NCBI GenBank assembly: GCA_027003115.1
Contig: JALWYS010000153.1
Location: 1-44,262, forward strand
DNA from: Deltaproteobacteria bacterium
Lineage (GTDB): Bacteria; Desulfobacterota; Dissulfuribacteria; Dissulfuribacterales; QOAL01
DNA: 44,262 bases
Direction of reading: 5' to 3'
The notes below the pieces were generated by a model. That model made no database searches. It was given only the letters and a program-made list of their open reading frames with translations, and was not told the origin of the DNA. Shown one piece after another: positions 16,997 through 25,964 of this stretch (position 1 is the stretch's first letter; each line of letters opens with the position of its first letter). A program made the position numbers and the translations under genes.

Positions 16997-19075
16997 TTAG
17001 TTCCCAAGACGGAAGAATGAGCCAATGCCCTTTAGCCAGTCGGGAATTCCTTCTAGGAAACTCCTTTCTGGCTTAAGAGGGGGAAGGCTGTCCCTTCTTA
17101 AAGCTTCCCAGACGATCTGGTTTTTGTTTTCTTGTGTGGGGGTTACTATCTGGCCTGTTCTCTTGTCAACTGGCACAAAAGCAACACCGTCAGGTATGTC
17201 GTAGCCCTTTTGGGTAAGGTCCTTTACTGTGGTCTTCATGAAGTTGGTCCAAATGGGGCAGGCTGCCCTTCCACCTGTTTCAAGGCGGCCAAGGGATTTT
17301 TTGTCCTTTCTTCCTATCCATACTCCTGTTACAACCTCTGGACTGAATCCCACAAACCACGCATCCTTGTAGTTGTCCGTGGTTCCCGTCTTTCCGCCAA
17401 CCGGTATTCCCACTGCCCTGGCCCTTCTGCCAGTGCCGTTTTGCACCACACCCATAAGCAGGTAGGCCATCTGAAAAGCAGTCACAGGATCAAGGGCCTC
17501 GTGGAATTCAGGTGTGAGCATCTCTATGATCCTGCCGTTTCTGTCAGTAATCTGTTCTATGTACTTTGGTGTCACCACCTTGCCCATGTTTACGAAGGTA
17601 CTGTATGCAGTAACCATCTGGACCAGCGGGACCGCCGAGGAGCCAAGGGCAATGGAAAGGTCATGGGCAAGAGGGGTTGTTATGCCCATGAGGCGTGCTT
17701 GCTCTATTACCGCATTGATTCCCACCATCCGTGCTATTTTCACAGATATTATGTTTCTAGAATAGGTGAGGGCAGTTCTTATGGTAATTGGGCCCATATA
17801 GGCCTTATCAAAATTCTGTGGCTGCCAGGGCTTGCTGTCCCTGGTGCCAGGAAATGTCAGAGGTTCATCAACTATTATGGAATTTGGTTGTATCAGCCCC
17901 TTTTTCATTGCAACAGAATAAACCACCGGCTTGAACGAGGACCCTGGCTGCATCCTTCCCTGTATAGCCAGATTGAACTGGTTCTTTTTAAAATCTTGAC
18001 CTCCAACCATGGCCCTGATGGCACCAGTCTGGGCATCCATTGCAATAAGGGCGCCCTGAATGTTTTTCTTTAGTAGTTTGTCCCTTTTGTGTCTCTTTTG
18101 TATGGCCTTAAGCCCCTGGACCATGTTCTCAAAGGCGCTTTGTTGCCAGTTTGAATCAAGGGTGGTGTAAATTTTGAGGCCATCTGTAAAGACCCTATTT
18201 GTACCGTAGCGCCTGATTAGCTCCTTTTTTATCTTCTGGAGAAAGTACTCGGAACCATCTGGAGGATTCAGGCTTTCGCTTTGTAAAACAAGTTTTTCAT
18301 TGGCGGCCTTTTCTCTTTCCTGTTCGCTGATAAAGCCTTCCTCAAACATACGTCTCAACACATAGAGCTGCCTTTTTTTTGCCCGATCAAAATGTTTTAG
18401 AGGATTGTATTTACTTGGGGCCTGGGTGAGTCCTGCAATAAGTGCACACTCGGCAATGTCCAGCTGGTTCGCATGCTTGTTGAAGTAGGTTCGCGCAGCC
18501 GCCTCCACTCCATAGGCACCACTTCCTAGATAAATTTGATTGAGATAAATGTTCAGTATTTCGTCCTTGCTAAGGCTTCCGTCTATCTGCCAAGCTAAAA
18601 TGGCCTCTTTGAGCTTGCGGAGCCAGCTTCTTTTTGGAGAAAGAAGGAGTGATCTCGTCACCTGCTGGGTGATGGTGCTAGCTCCCTGAACTATGGTTCC
18701 AGCCTCGACATTTTTGATTGCCGCACGTATTACACCAAGAAAATCAATGCCTCGATGTTCGTAAAATCTGGCGTCTTCTGCAGCAAGAAAGGCATAGACA
18801 AGGCGTTTGGGGATTCTTTTTATGGAAATCGGCCATCTTTTTTCCTTGTACCAGTAGGCAAGGGTTTTGCCATCGCTACTGTAAACCTCTGTAACGGTTG
18901 AAGGCCTGTAATTTTTCAGGCTGGATATGGGTGGTAGTTCGAGCATCATATAGGCGGCCATTCCCGCCATAGCAAGGGCCGTAACAAGAAGACAAGAGGT
19001 CCAGATGATCACAAGAAGGGACCTTGCACTCCAGATGCGTTGTTTTTTCTTTTTTCTGACTCTCTTTTTGGACAT
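16997..19075 (-). CDS. mrcA: Class A penicillin-binding protein (PBP1A type)
   Basis: About 692 residues from ATG 19075 (MSKKRVRKKKKQ); a TTG 18 bp upstream is possible. A basic cytoplasmic tail precedes one transmembrane helix (about residues 25-48). The glycosyltransferase domain (GT51) has the catalytic Glu in AAEDARFYEHRGIDFLG, then GASTITQQVTR and EILNIYLNQIYLGSGAYG. The transpeptidase domain has the serine motif PGSSFKPVVY, the SxN motif SRN and the KTGT motif in GGKTGTTDNYKDAWFVG. It polymerises and cross-links peptidoglycan on the outer face of the inner membrane. It is the first gene of the minus-strand run, with 210-228 bp of non-coding DNA upstream. Confidence 0.95.
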   Translation of the reverse strand: MSKKRVRKKKKQRIWSARSLLVIIWTSCLLVTALAMAGMAAYMMLELPPISSLKNYRPSTVTEVYSSDGKTLAYWYKEKRWPISIKRIPKRLVYAFLAAEDARFYEHRGIDFLGVIRAAIKNVEAGTIVQGASTITQQVTRSLLLSPKRSWLRKLKEAILAWQIDGSLSKDEILNIYLNQIYLGSGAYGVEAAARTYFNKHANQLDIAECALIAGLTQAPSKYNPLKHFDRAKKRQLYVLRRMFEEGFISEQEREKAANEKLVLQSESLNPPDGSEYFLQKIKKELIRRYGTNRVFTDGLKIYTTLDSNWQQSAFENMVQGLKAIQKRHKRDKLLKKNIQGALIAMDAQTGAIRAMVGGQDFKKNQFNLAIQGRMQPGSSFKPVVYSVAMKKGLIQPNSIIVDEPLTFPGTRDSKPWQPQNFDKAYMGPITIRTALTYSRNIISVKIARMVGINAVIEQARLMGITTPLAHDLSIALGSSAVPLVQMVTAYSTFVNMGKVVTPKYIEQITDRNGRIIEMLTPEFHEALDPVTAFQMAYLLMGVVQNGTGRRARAVGIPVGGKTGTTDNYKDAWFVGFSPEVVTGVWIGRKDKKSLGRLETGGRAACPIWTNFMKTTVKDLTQKGYDIPDGVAFVPVDKRTGQIVTPTQENKNQIVWEALRRDSLPPLKPERSFLEGIPDWLKGIGSFFRLGN

Positions 19076-19093
19076 GACCGTGATTTCCAGCAA

Positions 19094-19303
19094 GTGAATT
19101 TAACTGACTAGCATCTTGTGTACAACTTGTTTTAAGACATGGGGATTAAAGTAAATTTCTATAAGAAGAATGGACTTTACTAGGGGGTTTGTGTGAAGAT
19201 GATTAGTACGTAGACTTGTGGACAAGGCTTTGATATTATAAAATTTCTTTTAAGTCATTTTTTCTTTTGGTTTCTGCATTTCTTTCACAATTTGAGGGAT
19301 TAG
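19094..19303. other. Divergent intergenic region between mrcA and the flavoprotein gene
   Basis: 210 bp of AT-rich sequence that should hold promoters for both directions. A TATTATAAAA stretch near 19235-19245 could be a -10 region for the plus-strand gene, but no well-spaced -35 box is evident. I see no RNA gene, hairpin or repeat here. Confidence 0.4.
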
Positions 19304-19927
19304 ATGAAACAAATAGTAGTTTTCTCGGGCTCTCCACGAAAAGGCGGAAATACCGATCTTATGGCAGATGCCTTTGTGACTGGGGCCAGCAGCCAGGGGG
19401 CCAAGGTTGAAAAGATACGTCTTATCGAGCTTAAGTATTCTCCCTGTATCGAGTGTGGCGCATGTGACGAAACCGGCATATGTATCTTAACAGACGATCT
19501 TACTGATATTTATCCAAAGATTGAAAACGCCGATATTGTGGTTTTGGCTTCTCCCATGTTCTTTTACAACATTACAGCCAATTCCCAAGCCCTTGTTGAA
19601 AGGTCACAAGCCTTTTGGGTAAGGCAGTATGTGTTAAAGCAGGGCAAGGTAGGTGGGAAAAGGAGACAGGGCATCTTTCTTTCCGCTGGTGCAACCAAAG
19701 GCAAGCGCCTTTTCGACGGAAGCCTCATGGTTATGAAATACTTTTTTGATGCCATAGGTGGAGATATTGTGGCTGCCCTTTTAGTACGGGGAGCTGAAAA
19801 AAAGGGGGAGATCAAAAACATACCAGGTGTCCTGGACACCGCAGAACAGCTAGGAACGTGCGCTGCCTCAAATGGTGACTACTCTCAAGTCGAGGGGCTG
19901 TGGCTTCCCGGGAGCAAAAACAAGTGA
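19304..19927 (+). CDS. Iron-sulfur flavoprotein (Isf/NADPH-dependent FMN reductase family)
   Basis: A 207-residue flavodoxin-fold protein. The FMN phosphate loop is FSGSPRKGGNTDLM at the N-terminus. A compact cysteine motif Cys48-x2-Cys51-x2-Cys54-x5-Cys60 (CIECGACDETGIC) is the [4Fe-4S]-binding signature of the iron-sulfur flavoprotein family, and ASPMFFYNITANSQALVER follows. Such proteins shuttle electrons between ferredoxin-like donors and acceptors, including oxygen detoxification in anaerobes. The physiological partner is unknown. The next gene starts in a 4-bp GTGA overlap, so the two are translationally coupled, although their functions have no obvious link. Confidence 0.87.
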   Translation: MKQIVVFSGSPRKGGNTDLMADAFVTGASSQGAKVEKIRLIELKYSPCIECGACDETGICILTDDLTDIYPKIENADIVVLASPMFFYNITANSQALVERSQAFWVRQYVLKQGKVGGKRRQGIFLSAGATKGKRLFDGSLMVMKYFFDAIGGDIVAALLVRGAEKKGEIKNIPGVLDTAEQLGTCAASNGDYSQVEGLWLPGSKNK

Positions 19928-20403
19928 ACAAGACCTTTAAAACTGGTAAAATAAAAGGGGTAATATTAAAGGAACTCAAAAAGTTTGTTGATGACAGGGG
20001 ATGGCTTTGCGAGCTTTTCAGGGAGGATGAACTTCCCAAGGAGATCATGCCTGTGATGTCGTACTGCTCTCTCACCTATCCAGGAATTGCAAGGGGGCCT
20101 CATGCCCATAAACATCAGACAGACATCTTTTGTTTTATAGGCCCAGGTAACTTTGAGATAAGGCTCTGGGACAACCGTCCTGATTCGGCAACATATGGGG
20201 TTATGCAAAGACTTTTTGCTGGGGCAGACAGGCCAATGTCTATTACCGTCCCGCCCGGAGTCGTTCATGGTTACAAGGTGGTGGGTACTGAACCAGGACT
20301 TGTTTTTAACTGCCCCAACAGGCTCTACGCTGGCCAAGGTAAGAAGGAAGAGGTTGATGAAATAAGATATGAGGAGGACGAGAATTCTCCCTTTAGATTC
20401 TAG
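19924..20403 (+). CDS. RmlC-like cupin sugar epimerase (dTDP-4-dehydrorhamnose 3,5-epimerase family)
   Basis: About 159 residues from GTG 19924, which overlaps the previous stop and has GGGAG 9 bp upstream; an upstream GTG at 19900 is an alternative. The RmlC pattern is visible: FVDDRGWLCELFREDELP, the substrate-site histidines in ARGPHAHKHQTD, and VPPGVVHGYKVV with a later NCPNRLY. Full-length RmlC is about 180 residues, so this is a somewhat shorter relative. The exact nucleotide sugar cannot be told, because no other rml genes are adjacent. It may supply a deoxysugar for surface polysaccharide. Confidence 0.78.
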   Translation: MNKTFKTGKIKGVILKELKKFVDDRGWLCELFREDELPKEIMPVMSYCSLTYPGIARGPHAHKHQTDIFCFIGPGNFEIRLWDNRPDSATYGVMQRLFAGADRPMSITVPPGVVHGYKVVGTEPGLVFNCPNRLYAGQGKKEEVDEIRYEEDENSPFRF

Positions 20404-20418
20404 CATTCTCAGGTAACC

Positions 20419-23013
20419 ATGGAATCGGACCTTGAACAGATAAAGGATATTCTGGACAGAATGTCTCTTCCGTGTCTGTTGGTGGATGAAGGCAGGAACG
20501 TAATCCACGCATCTACCGCCCTTGGCAAACGCGGTGATCCTGAAATCCTGCAGAATTATCAGCGGCTTTTTGCCCCTGTTCTGTCGAGGATTTCTTGTTC
20601 TTACCATGATCAGGACAGAAAGGATGACGGTACCATCCGTTTTGAAGTGGATCCCCAGATTTTTGGTGTGGGTCCTTTCCTGAGGTGCAGTTTAATACCG
20701 GTGGAGACAAGCAACGGTAAGAGGTATTCCTTGCTTTTTTTCTCTGATGTTACCTGCTCCACCATACTTGATCAGCTTCCAATTGTTTCACTCTATTCTC
20801 CCGCCAAGGATATTTTGAATATAAAATACGCTACTGCAACATTATCCAAATGGACAGGGATACCAATTGAAAAATTTGTCAAGGATGACGACACCTACAG
20901 GCTCCTGATCCATCCTGAAGACAGGGCCAGGGTCAAGAATTTTTTTGAAAATTTCCAGTCTAATCATTCAGATAGACCAGGAAGCATATCTTACCGTCTT
21001 ACCCACACAGACGGTAGCTACCGCTGGGTGGATCATAAGATCATCCTTACGAAATACTCCAGCGGAAATGGCTCCTGTTTCTCCATGTTAAGAGATATTA
21101 CAGCACAAAAAGAACTCGAGTTCGCCCTTAGCGGTGCAGAGGAGAGGTGTCAGCTCTTTTTCGAGAAAGGCCCCCTTGGATTTCTTTGCATTGACCGTAC
21201 AGGGGTTATAGTGGATTGCAACAAGCAAATCGCAGACCTCATAGGAGTAAAAAGGGAAGATCTGATAGGGCTCAACTCGCTCTCCTCGGCAAGTCCAACA
21301 TTTAGGGACTGGGCAAGGGAGGTGCTGAGAGGAAACGAGATAAAATTTACTGGAAAATACGTTACCGCCCTTACCGAAAAGGAGCTTTTTATATCCCTTC
21401 TTGGTTTTCCATTGAAAAACGACGAAGGGGTAGTCATTGGCGCATACGCCCTGGTTGAGGATCTTAGTAGCAGAAAGGAACTCGAAGAAAAACTCGTAGC
21501 ACAAAGGGACTTTAACAAGCTCATAATCGAGACGGCGGAGGTACTCGTTGCCGAAGTCTTACAGGACTGTACCATCTACCAGGTTAACGCTGTTTTTTCC
21601 GATCTCTTGGGAAAACCCCAGGCGGAGCTTGAAGGCGTTCCCTTTCAGATCCTCATGGTTCCTCCTGCCCCTGAACTAGGCAGAGTAATTGCGGCTGCAT
21701 CACAAGGTGATACAAAGAACTCCAGCTTTGAATCCTACGTTCTTGATTGGAAAGGGAGAAAGAGACTGATCTCCTGGAAGGTAAGCCCTTATTCTTCTGC
21801 CAATGATTCAGAGGAGCAACATTATCTGGTAGTAGGTACTGACATTACTTCACAGAGGCAGTTGCAGGAAAAACTTAGAGAGGTCCAAAAAATGGAGGCC
21901 ATAGGCCGCCTTGCAGGAGGGGTGGCCCATGACTTCAACAATCAGCTAACTGCCATAATGGGCTACTGTCAGATGCTGCTCATGGAGATGGATCCAAAAT
22001 CAGAACAGTACAGGAAACTTCAGATCATTAACAAGGCCGCAAAAAGGGCGGCTGAGACCACTAACCAGCTTTTGGCCTTTAGCCGTAAGCAGACACTCAA
22101 GCCAGAGAGGGTATCCCTTAACAAGGCAGTCAAAGAGGCATGCAACTTTTTTGAAAGGCTCCTTGGTGAAGAAATAGATGTAAAGTTCCTGCCAGGCAGG
22201 AGCGATTGCATCATCGAGGTTGATCCTGGAAGATTTTTGCAGATCTTTTTGAATCTGGCCCTAAATTCCAGGGATGCAATGGATGGAAAGGGCACTATAA
22301 CCGTATCCGCCAGGGTTTCTCGCAGCAAAAAGATCCTTGAAAGGCTTAAGGGGGAAAGCGAAAGGGCTGCAGTCATCACGTTTCAAGACGATGGGTGCGG
22401 AATGGAAAAGGAGGTGCTGGAAAAGGCCTTTGAGCCCTTTTTTACCACGAAGCCCCTGGGGCAGGGAACAGGGCTTGGCCTTGCCATGATTTACGGCACC
22501 ATAAAACAAAGTAGTGGGGACATATCCATAGAGAGTGCCCCTGGAAAGGGTACGAAGGTGACCATGTGCCTTCCTGCCTTTAACTCCAAAGGCAGGTACA
22601 GGACCTCCATCAAGAATCTTGAGATCGAAAGGGAAATCAAGGGAGGGGGCAGGCTCGTTTTCCTGCTTGAGGATGAGCAGATAGTAAGGTCTACTGTGGT
22701 TGAATACCTTGAAAAAATGGATTTTAGGGTCAAACAGTTTTCAACGCCGAAGCAGTTTGATGAATTCTTAAAGACCTACCAGGGACCTCATCCAGACATA
22801 TTTATTACAGATGTGGTCATGCCAGGAAGGGACGGCTTTGAGGTTGCAAAAGAGGTCAACAGACTCTTTCCCAAGGTAAGGACGATTTTGATGTCAGGAT
22901 ATAACGAACAGGTTCTTGAAAAGAAGGGACAAGTATCAAGTGTTGGTTCGTTTATCCAAAAGCCCTTTACCATGCGCGAGCTCAAGGACGTTTTGCACGG
23001 GGTCATGAAGTAA
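20419..23013 (+). CDS. Soluble multi-PAS hybrid sensor histidine kinase with C-terminal receiver domain
   Basis: An 864-residue protein without membrane segments. Four PAS-like regions can be read: about 5-110 (degenerate), 130-240 (PAS_3 type, HTDGSYRWVDHKIIL), 245-350 (GFLCIDRTGVIVDCNKQI) and 365-485. The kinase core has phospho-acceptor His504 (GGVAHDFNNQLTAIMG), N-box NLALNSRDAMDG, G1 FQDDGCGM, F-box FEPFFTTK and G2 GQGTGLGLAMIYG. The C-terminal receiver has acidic residues in LLEDEQ and phospho-Asp798 (FITDVVMPGRDG). Output is probably by phosphotransfer to an unlinked regulator, since no output domain or partner regulator lies next to it. The ligand is unknown. Confidence 0.93.
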   Translation: MESDLEQIKDILDRMSLPCLLVDEGRNVIHASTALGKRGDPEILQNYQRLFAPVLSRISCSYHDQDRKDDGTIRFEVDPQIFGVGPFLRCSLIPVETSNGKRYSLLFFSDVTCSTILDQLPIVSLYSPAKDILNIKYATATLSKWTGIPIEKFVKDDDTYRLLIHPEDRARVKNFFENFQSNHSDRPGSISYRLTHTDGSYRWVDHKIILTKYSSGNGSCFSMLRDITAQKELEFALSGAEERCQLFFEKGPLGFLCIDRTGVIVDCNKQIADLIGVKREDLIGLNSLSSASPTFRDWAREVLRGNEIKFTGKYVTALTEKELFISLLGFPLKNDEGVVIGAYALVEDLSSRKELEEKLVAQRDFNKLIIETAEVLVAEVLQDCTIYQVNAVFSDLLGKPQAELEGVPFQILMVPPAPELGRVIAAASQGDTKNSSFESYVLDWKGRKRLISWKVSPYSSANDSEEQHYLVVGTDITSQRQLQEKLREVQKMEAIGRLAGGVAHDFNNQLTAIMGYCQMLLMEMDPKSEQYRKLQIINKAAKRAAETTNQLLAFSRKQTLKPERVSLNKAVKEACNFFERLLGEEIDVKFLPGRSDCIIEVDPGRFLQIFLNLALNSRDAMDGKGTITVSARVSRSKKILERLKGESERAAVITFQDDGCGMEKEVLEKAFEPFFTTKPLGQGTGLGLAMIYGTIKQSSGDISIESAPGKGTKVTMCLPAFNSKGRYRTSIKNLEIEREIKGGGRLVFLLEDEQIVRSTVVEYLEKMDFRVKQFSTPKQFDEFLKTYQGPHPDIFITDVVMPGRDGFEVAKEVNRLFPKVRTILMSGYNEQVLEKKGQVSSVGSFIQKPFTMRELKDVLHGVMK

Positions 23014-23135
23014 TTATTGTCTTTGTTTCTTGATCTCATTCACTAACACCAATTGACAGTGCCTCCCTTATTAGATTAATTTCATTCCACCCTAAGTTTC
23101 CAACTTTTCTAAGGCTTGTGTGATAAAAGGAGCAT

Positions 23136-23336
23136 ATGAAGAAAAAGAGGGAAATATTTCTGGATAAGTTTCACTGCAAGGGCTGTGGTGCCTGCGAGGA
23201 AGTTGCACCAGAGGCCTTCAAGCTAAATGAGACCGAGAAGGCCGATTTCCTGGGTGAGGACAAGGCATCTGATGAAGAACTAGAAATGGCTGCCAACATG
23301 TGCCCTACCAAGTGCATTGAGATTATAGAGGAATGA
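23136..23336 (+). CDS. Small single-cluster [4Fe-4S] ferredoxin
   Basis: A 66-residue acidic protein. Cys14-x2-Cys17-x2-Cys20 (CKGCGAC) with Cys56 in MCPTKC ligates one [4Fe-4S] cluster; Cys60 is extra. The overall pattern (FHCKGCGACEEVAPEAF then an acidic helix region) is that of the monocluster ferredoxins of sulfate reducers and other anaerobes. It carries low-potential electrons in the cytoplasm. It stands alone between the hybrid kinase and the mla operon, 122 bp after the kinase stop; that gap contains nothing I can identify. Confidence 0.92.
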   Translation: MKKKREIFLDKFHCKGCGACEEVAPEAFKLNETEKADFLGEDKASDEELEMAANMCPTKCIEIIEE

Positions 23337-23402
23337 AAGCCCCCTGGTTTAGTTATGTTCTTTAACTGCCCCATTTAAAAACGTTTAACAAGGACCTGTT
23401 TT

Positions 23403-24221
23403 ATGAATCAGGAAACCGTTGCAGGTGGCGGAAATTTTCGAGGCTTTGTAAATTTTCTTGGTCAGACGACCCTGAAGATTATAGGAGAGCTAGGGGCCGT
23501 GGCCATCTTTTTTTTCCACGGTTTCCTTCTTATTTTCTCGTTTCCCTTCCAGTTCAGGAAGGTGGTGCAGCAAGTATATTTCATTGGTGTAAAATCCTTT
23601 TTGATCATTAGTCTCATAGGTCTTTTTACAGGTATGGTGCTCGGTCTTCAGGGCTACTATACCCTGGTAAAGTTCGGCTCTGAAGGGATGCTTGGGGCAG
23701 CAGTTGCCCTTTCCCTTATAAGAGAGCTTGGACCTGTACTCACGGCCCTTATGATAATCGGTAGGGCTGGCTCCTCCATTGCTGCTGAAATCGGTATCAT
23801 GCGTATATCCGAGCAGATAGATGCCTTGGACACCATGGATATAAATCCCATGAGGTTTTTGGTGAGCCCAAGGATTGCTGCATCCATAATCACCTTTCCG
23901 TTGCTTACGGCCCTTTTCGATGTAATTGGCATAATAGGAGGTTATCTTACCGGAGTGCTTCTTCTGGGGGTAAACTCTGGTATTTTCTTTAACAGGATAT
24001 ATGACAGTGTTGTTGCCAAGGACATAAACGGTGGCTTTATAAAGAGCTTGGTCTTCGCTCTCATCGTCTCCACCATCTGTTGCTATCAGGGATACTTTAC
24101 CCATATGCGGCCAGGGGGGTTTGGCGCCAAGGGAGTGAGCCTTGCAACCACGTCAGCCGTTGTAATTTCTTGTGTGCTCGTTCTGGTACTTGACTACGTT
24201 TTGACCTCTTTTTTGCTGTGA
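23403..24221 (+). CDS. mlaE: MlaE-type permease of the phospholipid (MCE) ABC transporter
   Basis: A 272-residue membrane protein of the MlaE/DUF140 family. Recognisable segments are IGVKSFLIISLIGLFTGMV, the coupling region IRELGPVLTALMIIGRAGSSIAAEIG, QIDALDTMDINPMRFLVSPR, and the C-terminal GFGAKGVSLATTSAVVISC. It forms the inner-membrane channel of the Mla system that moves phospholipids between outer and inner membranes. It is the first gene of mlaEFDC, with the ATPase gene 9 bp downstream. Confidence 0.94.
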   Translation: MNQETVAGGGNFRGFVNFLGQTTLKIIGELGAVAIFFFHGFLLIFSFPFQFRKVVQQVYFIGVKSFLIISLIGLFTGMVLGLQGYYTLVKFGSEGMLGAAVALSLIRELGPVLTALMIIGRAGSSIAAEIGIMRISEQIDALDTMDINPMRFLVSPRIAASIITFPLLTALFDVIGIIGGYLTGVLLLGVNSGIFFNRIYDSVVAKDINGGFIKSLVFALIVSTICCYQGYFTHMRPGGFGAKGVSLATTSAVVISCVLVLVLDYVLTSFLL

Positions 24222-24230
24222 GATCCAGAT

Positions 24231-25466
24231 ATGCCGCAACCCTTCATTGAGTTTAAAAACGTATCAAAGAGCTTTGGTAATCTCCACGTACTGGAGGGGG
24301 TAAATCTTAAGATTTACTCAGGAGAGATCACCTCCATAATTGGAAAGAGCGGGGTTGGAAAAAGCGTGCTGTTAAAGCACATCATAGGTCTATTAAAGCC
24401 TGATTCTGGCCAGATATTGATAAAAGGGAAGCCACTTAGTGAATTTACAAGGTCTGAGTGGAGGGAATTTAAGAGATCTCTCAGCTACATGTTCCAGAAC
24501 AACGCCCTTTTTGACTCATTAACTGTTTTTGAAAACATAGCCCTTCCTCTGGTGGAAAGGACCAAGCTGCCCAGTTCTGAAATAAGAAAAAAGGTGGACT
24601 ATAGGATTCATCAGTTTGAGCTACAAGATGTAAAGGATCGGTATCCATCCCAGATATCAGGAGGCATGCAAAAGAGGGTGGCCCTGGCCAGGGCGCTTGT
24701 AACAGAGCCGACCATGATCCTTTTTGATGAACCTACCACCGGCCTTGATCCATTGAGAAAAAATGCGGTATTGAACATGATTGCCCATTATCAACATGAG
24801 ATTGGCTTTACCGGTGTTATGGTGAGCCATGACATACCTGATGTTTTTTTTATAAGCAACAGGGTTGCCATCATTGAGAATAGAAAAATACCCTTCCAGG
24901 GCACCCCTCTTGAGCTTGAACAATCCGATAACGAAATCGTGTGGCAATTCATACATGGTCAGGAGGTCCTTCAAGATCAGCTTACAGGGCTTAATTCCAG
25001 GCCGGAATTGGAAAGACTTGTTAAAGGCCTCATGGAAGAAGTTGCCTCTAAAAAAAAGGTATTCTCGGTTGCCCTTTTAACTATTGATGACCTTGACGAA
25101 ATAAAAAAGAATGTAGGCTACATTGCGTCACAAAGGATTTTTCAGTGCCTGGCCATGTCTCTTAAAGGCCTCCTTAACGCAGATGAATATGCTGCAAGAT
25201 TTGGTTCCTGTGAAATACTGGCGGTTTTCCCTGGCTCAGGAGAAGCTCGGGCCATAGAAGTGATTAAGGGTCTTTCCAGAGGCTGCTCAGATCAGGAGTT
25301 GATGGATCCATCCAAGTACAAAAAGGTTTGTATAGATTTTGCAATAAAGGCTGGTGCCTTTGAGGTGGGGGAGCCCATGGATATGAACACCTTGATTGAT
25401 AGGGCAAGGGAACGTCAAGAGATAATAGCAAAAATGGAATGTAAGGGAGTAGCTTATAAAAAATGA
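24231..25466 (+). CDS. mlaF: MlaF-type ATPase fused to a degenerate GGDEF-like domain
   Basis: 411 residues, against about 260-270 for MlaF. Residues 1-240 are a normal ABC ATPase: Walker A GKSGVGKSVLLKH, signature ISGGMQKRVALARAL, Walker B MILFDEPTTGLDP and switch His in VSHD. From residue ~247 the protein continues with QDQLTGLNSRPELERLV, then SVALLTIDDLDEIKKNVGY, then a sequence ending YAARFGSCEILAVFPGSGEA. This follows diguanylate-cyclase architecture (LTGLxNR, LxIDxFKxIND, RxGGDEFxxLLP), but the GGDEF signature at 325-329 reads GSCEI. The domain should therefore lack cyclase activity; it may bind nucleotide or be purely structural. The mlaD start overlaps its stop by 4 bp. Confidence 0.88.
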   Translation: MPQPFIEFKNVSKSFGNLHVLEGVNLKIYSGEITSIIGKSGVGKSVLLKHIIGLLKPDSGQILIKGKPLSEFTRSEWREFKRSLSYMFQNNALFDSLTVFENIALPLVERTKLPSSEIRKKVDYRIHQFELQDVKDRYPSQISGGMQKRVALARALVTEPTMILFDEPTTGLDPLRKNAVLNMIAHYQHEIGFTGVMVSHDIPDVFFISNRVAIIENRKIPFQGTPLELEQSDNEIVWQFIHGQEVLQDQLTGLNSRPELERLVKGLMEEVASKKKVFSVALLTIDDLDEIKKNVGYIASQRIFQCLAMSLKGLLNADEYAARFGSCEILAVFPGSGEARAIEVIKGLSRGCSDQELMDPSKYKKVCIDFAIKAGAFEVGEPMDMNTLIDRARERQEIIAKMECKGVAYKK

Positions 25467-25915
25467 AAAAATATTCCCAAGAGACAATAGTTGGAATCTT
25501 TGTCCTTATTGGCATAATTTGCGTGGGGTATTTAACCATTAAGCTTGGCAAGATGGAGCTTCTTGGTGGTGACTATTATCACATTTCAGCCACATTTGAT
25601 AATGTTGCTGGGCTTAAACCAGACAGCAGTGTACAGATGGCGGGGGTAGAAATTGGAAGGGTTCAGTCAATCTCCTTGGATACCAAAGACTATGTAGCTG
25701 TCGTTAGGATGAAGATAAAAAAGGATGTACCCATTCAAGATGATGCAATAGCTTCGGTAAAGACCAGTGGTCTGATTGGAGATAAATACATCAGTATTCA
25801 GCCTGGAGGTTCGGATGAACTTCTCGTTGAAGGCGGTGTAATAACGGATACGGAATCGGCCATTGACATAGAAAGTCTCATAAGCAAATACGTTTTTGGA
25901 AGTGTAAAAAAATGA
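25463..25915 (+). CDS. mlaD: MlaD-type single-MCE-domain lipid transport protein
   Basis: A 150-residue protein with an N-terminal membrane anchor (TIVGIFVLIGIICVGYLTIKLG) and one MCE domain. The domain begins YYHISATFDNVAGLKPDSSVQMAGVEIGRV and includes the conserved ASVKTSGLIGDKYISIQPGG. In the Mla system six MlaD copies form a periplasmic ring on MlaE. Its ATG overlaps the mlaF stop (ATGA), so synthesis is coupled. It lacks the long C-terminal helices of PqiB/YebT-type MCE proteins. Confidence 0.94.
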   Translation: MKKYSQETIVGIFVLIGIICVGYLTIKLGKMELLGGDYYHISATFDNVAGLKPDSSVQMAGVEIGRVQSISLDTKDYVAVVRMKIKKDVPIQDDAIASVKTSGLIGDKYISIQPGGSDELLVEGGVITDTESAIDIESLISKYVFGSVKK

Positions 25916-25964
25916 TTTTTCGGTAGCGAAGTTCGATAAGTCGTTAACAAGGAGGAATCCTTAA

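Noticed and set aside
17132-18073. Plus-strand open frame of 313 codons inside mrcA
   Set aside because: Shadow of the penicillin-binding protein gene; the minus-strand frame holds all catalytic motifs.
19094-19303. Checked for a tRNA or small RNA gene
   Set aside because: No cloverleaf, strong hairpin with U-tract or conserved RNA motif could be seen; it is adequately explained as a divergent promoter region.
23014-23135. Possible small gene or regulatory RNA between the hybrid kinase and ferredoxin
   Set aside because: No open frame with a ribosome site and no stable hairpin could be seen.
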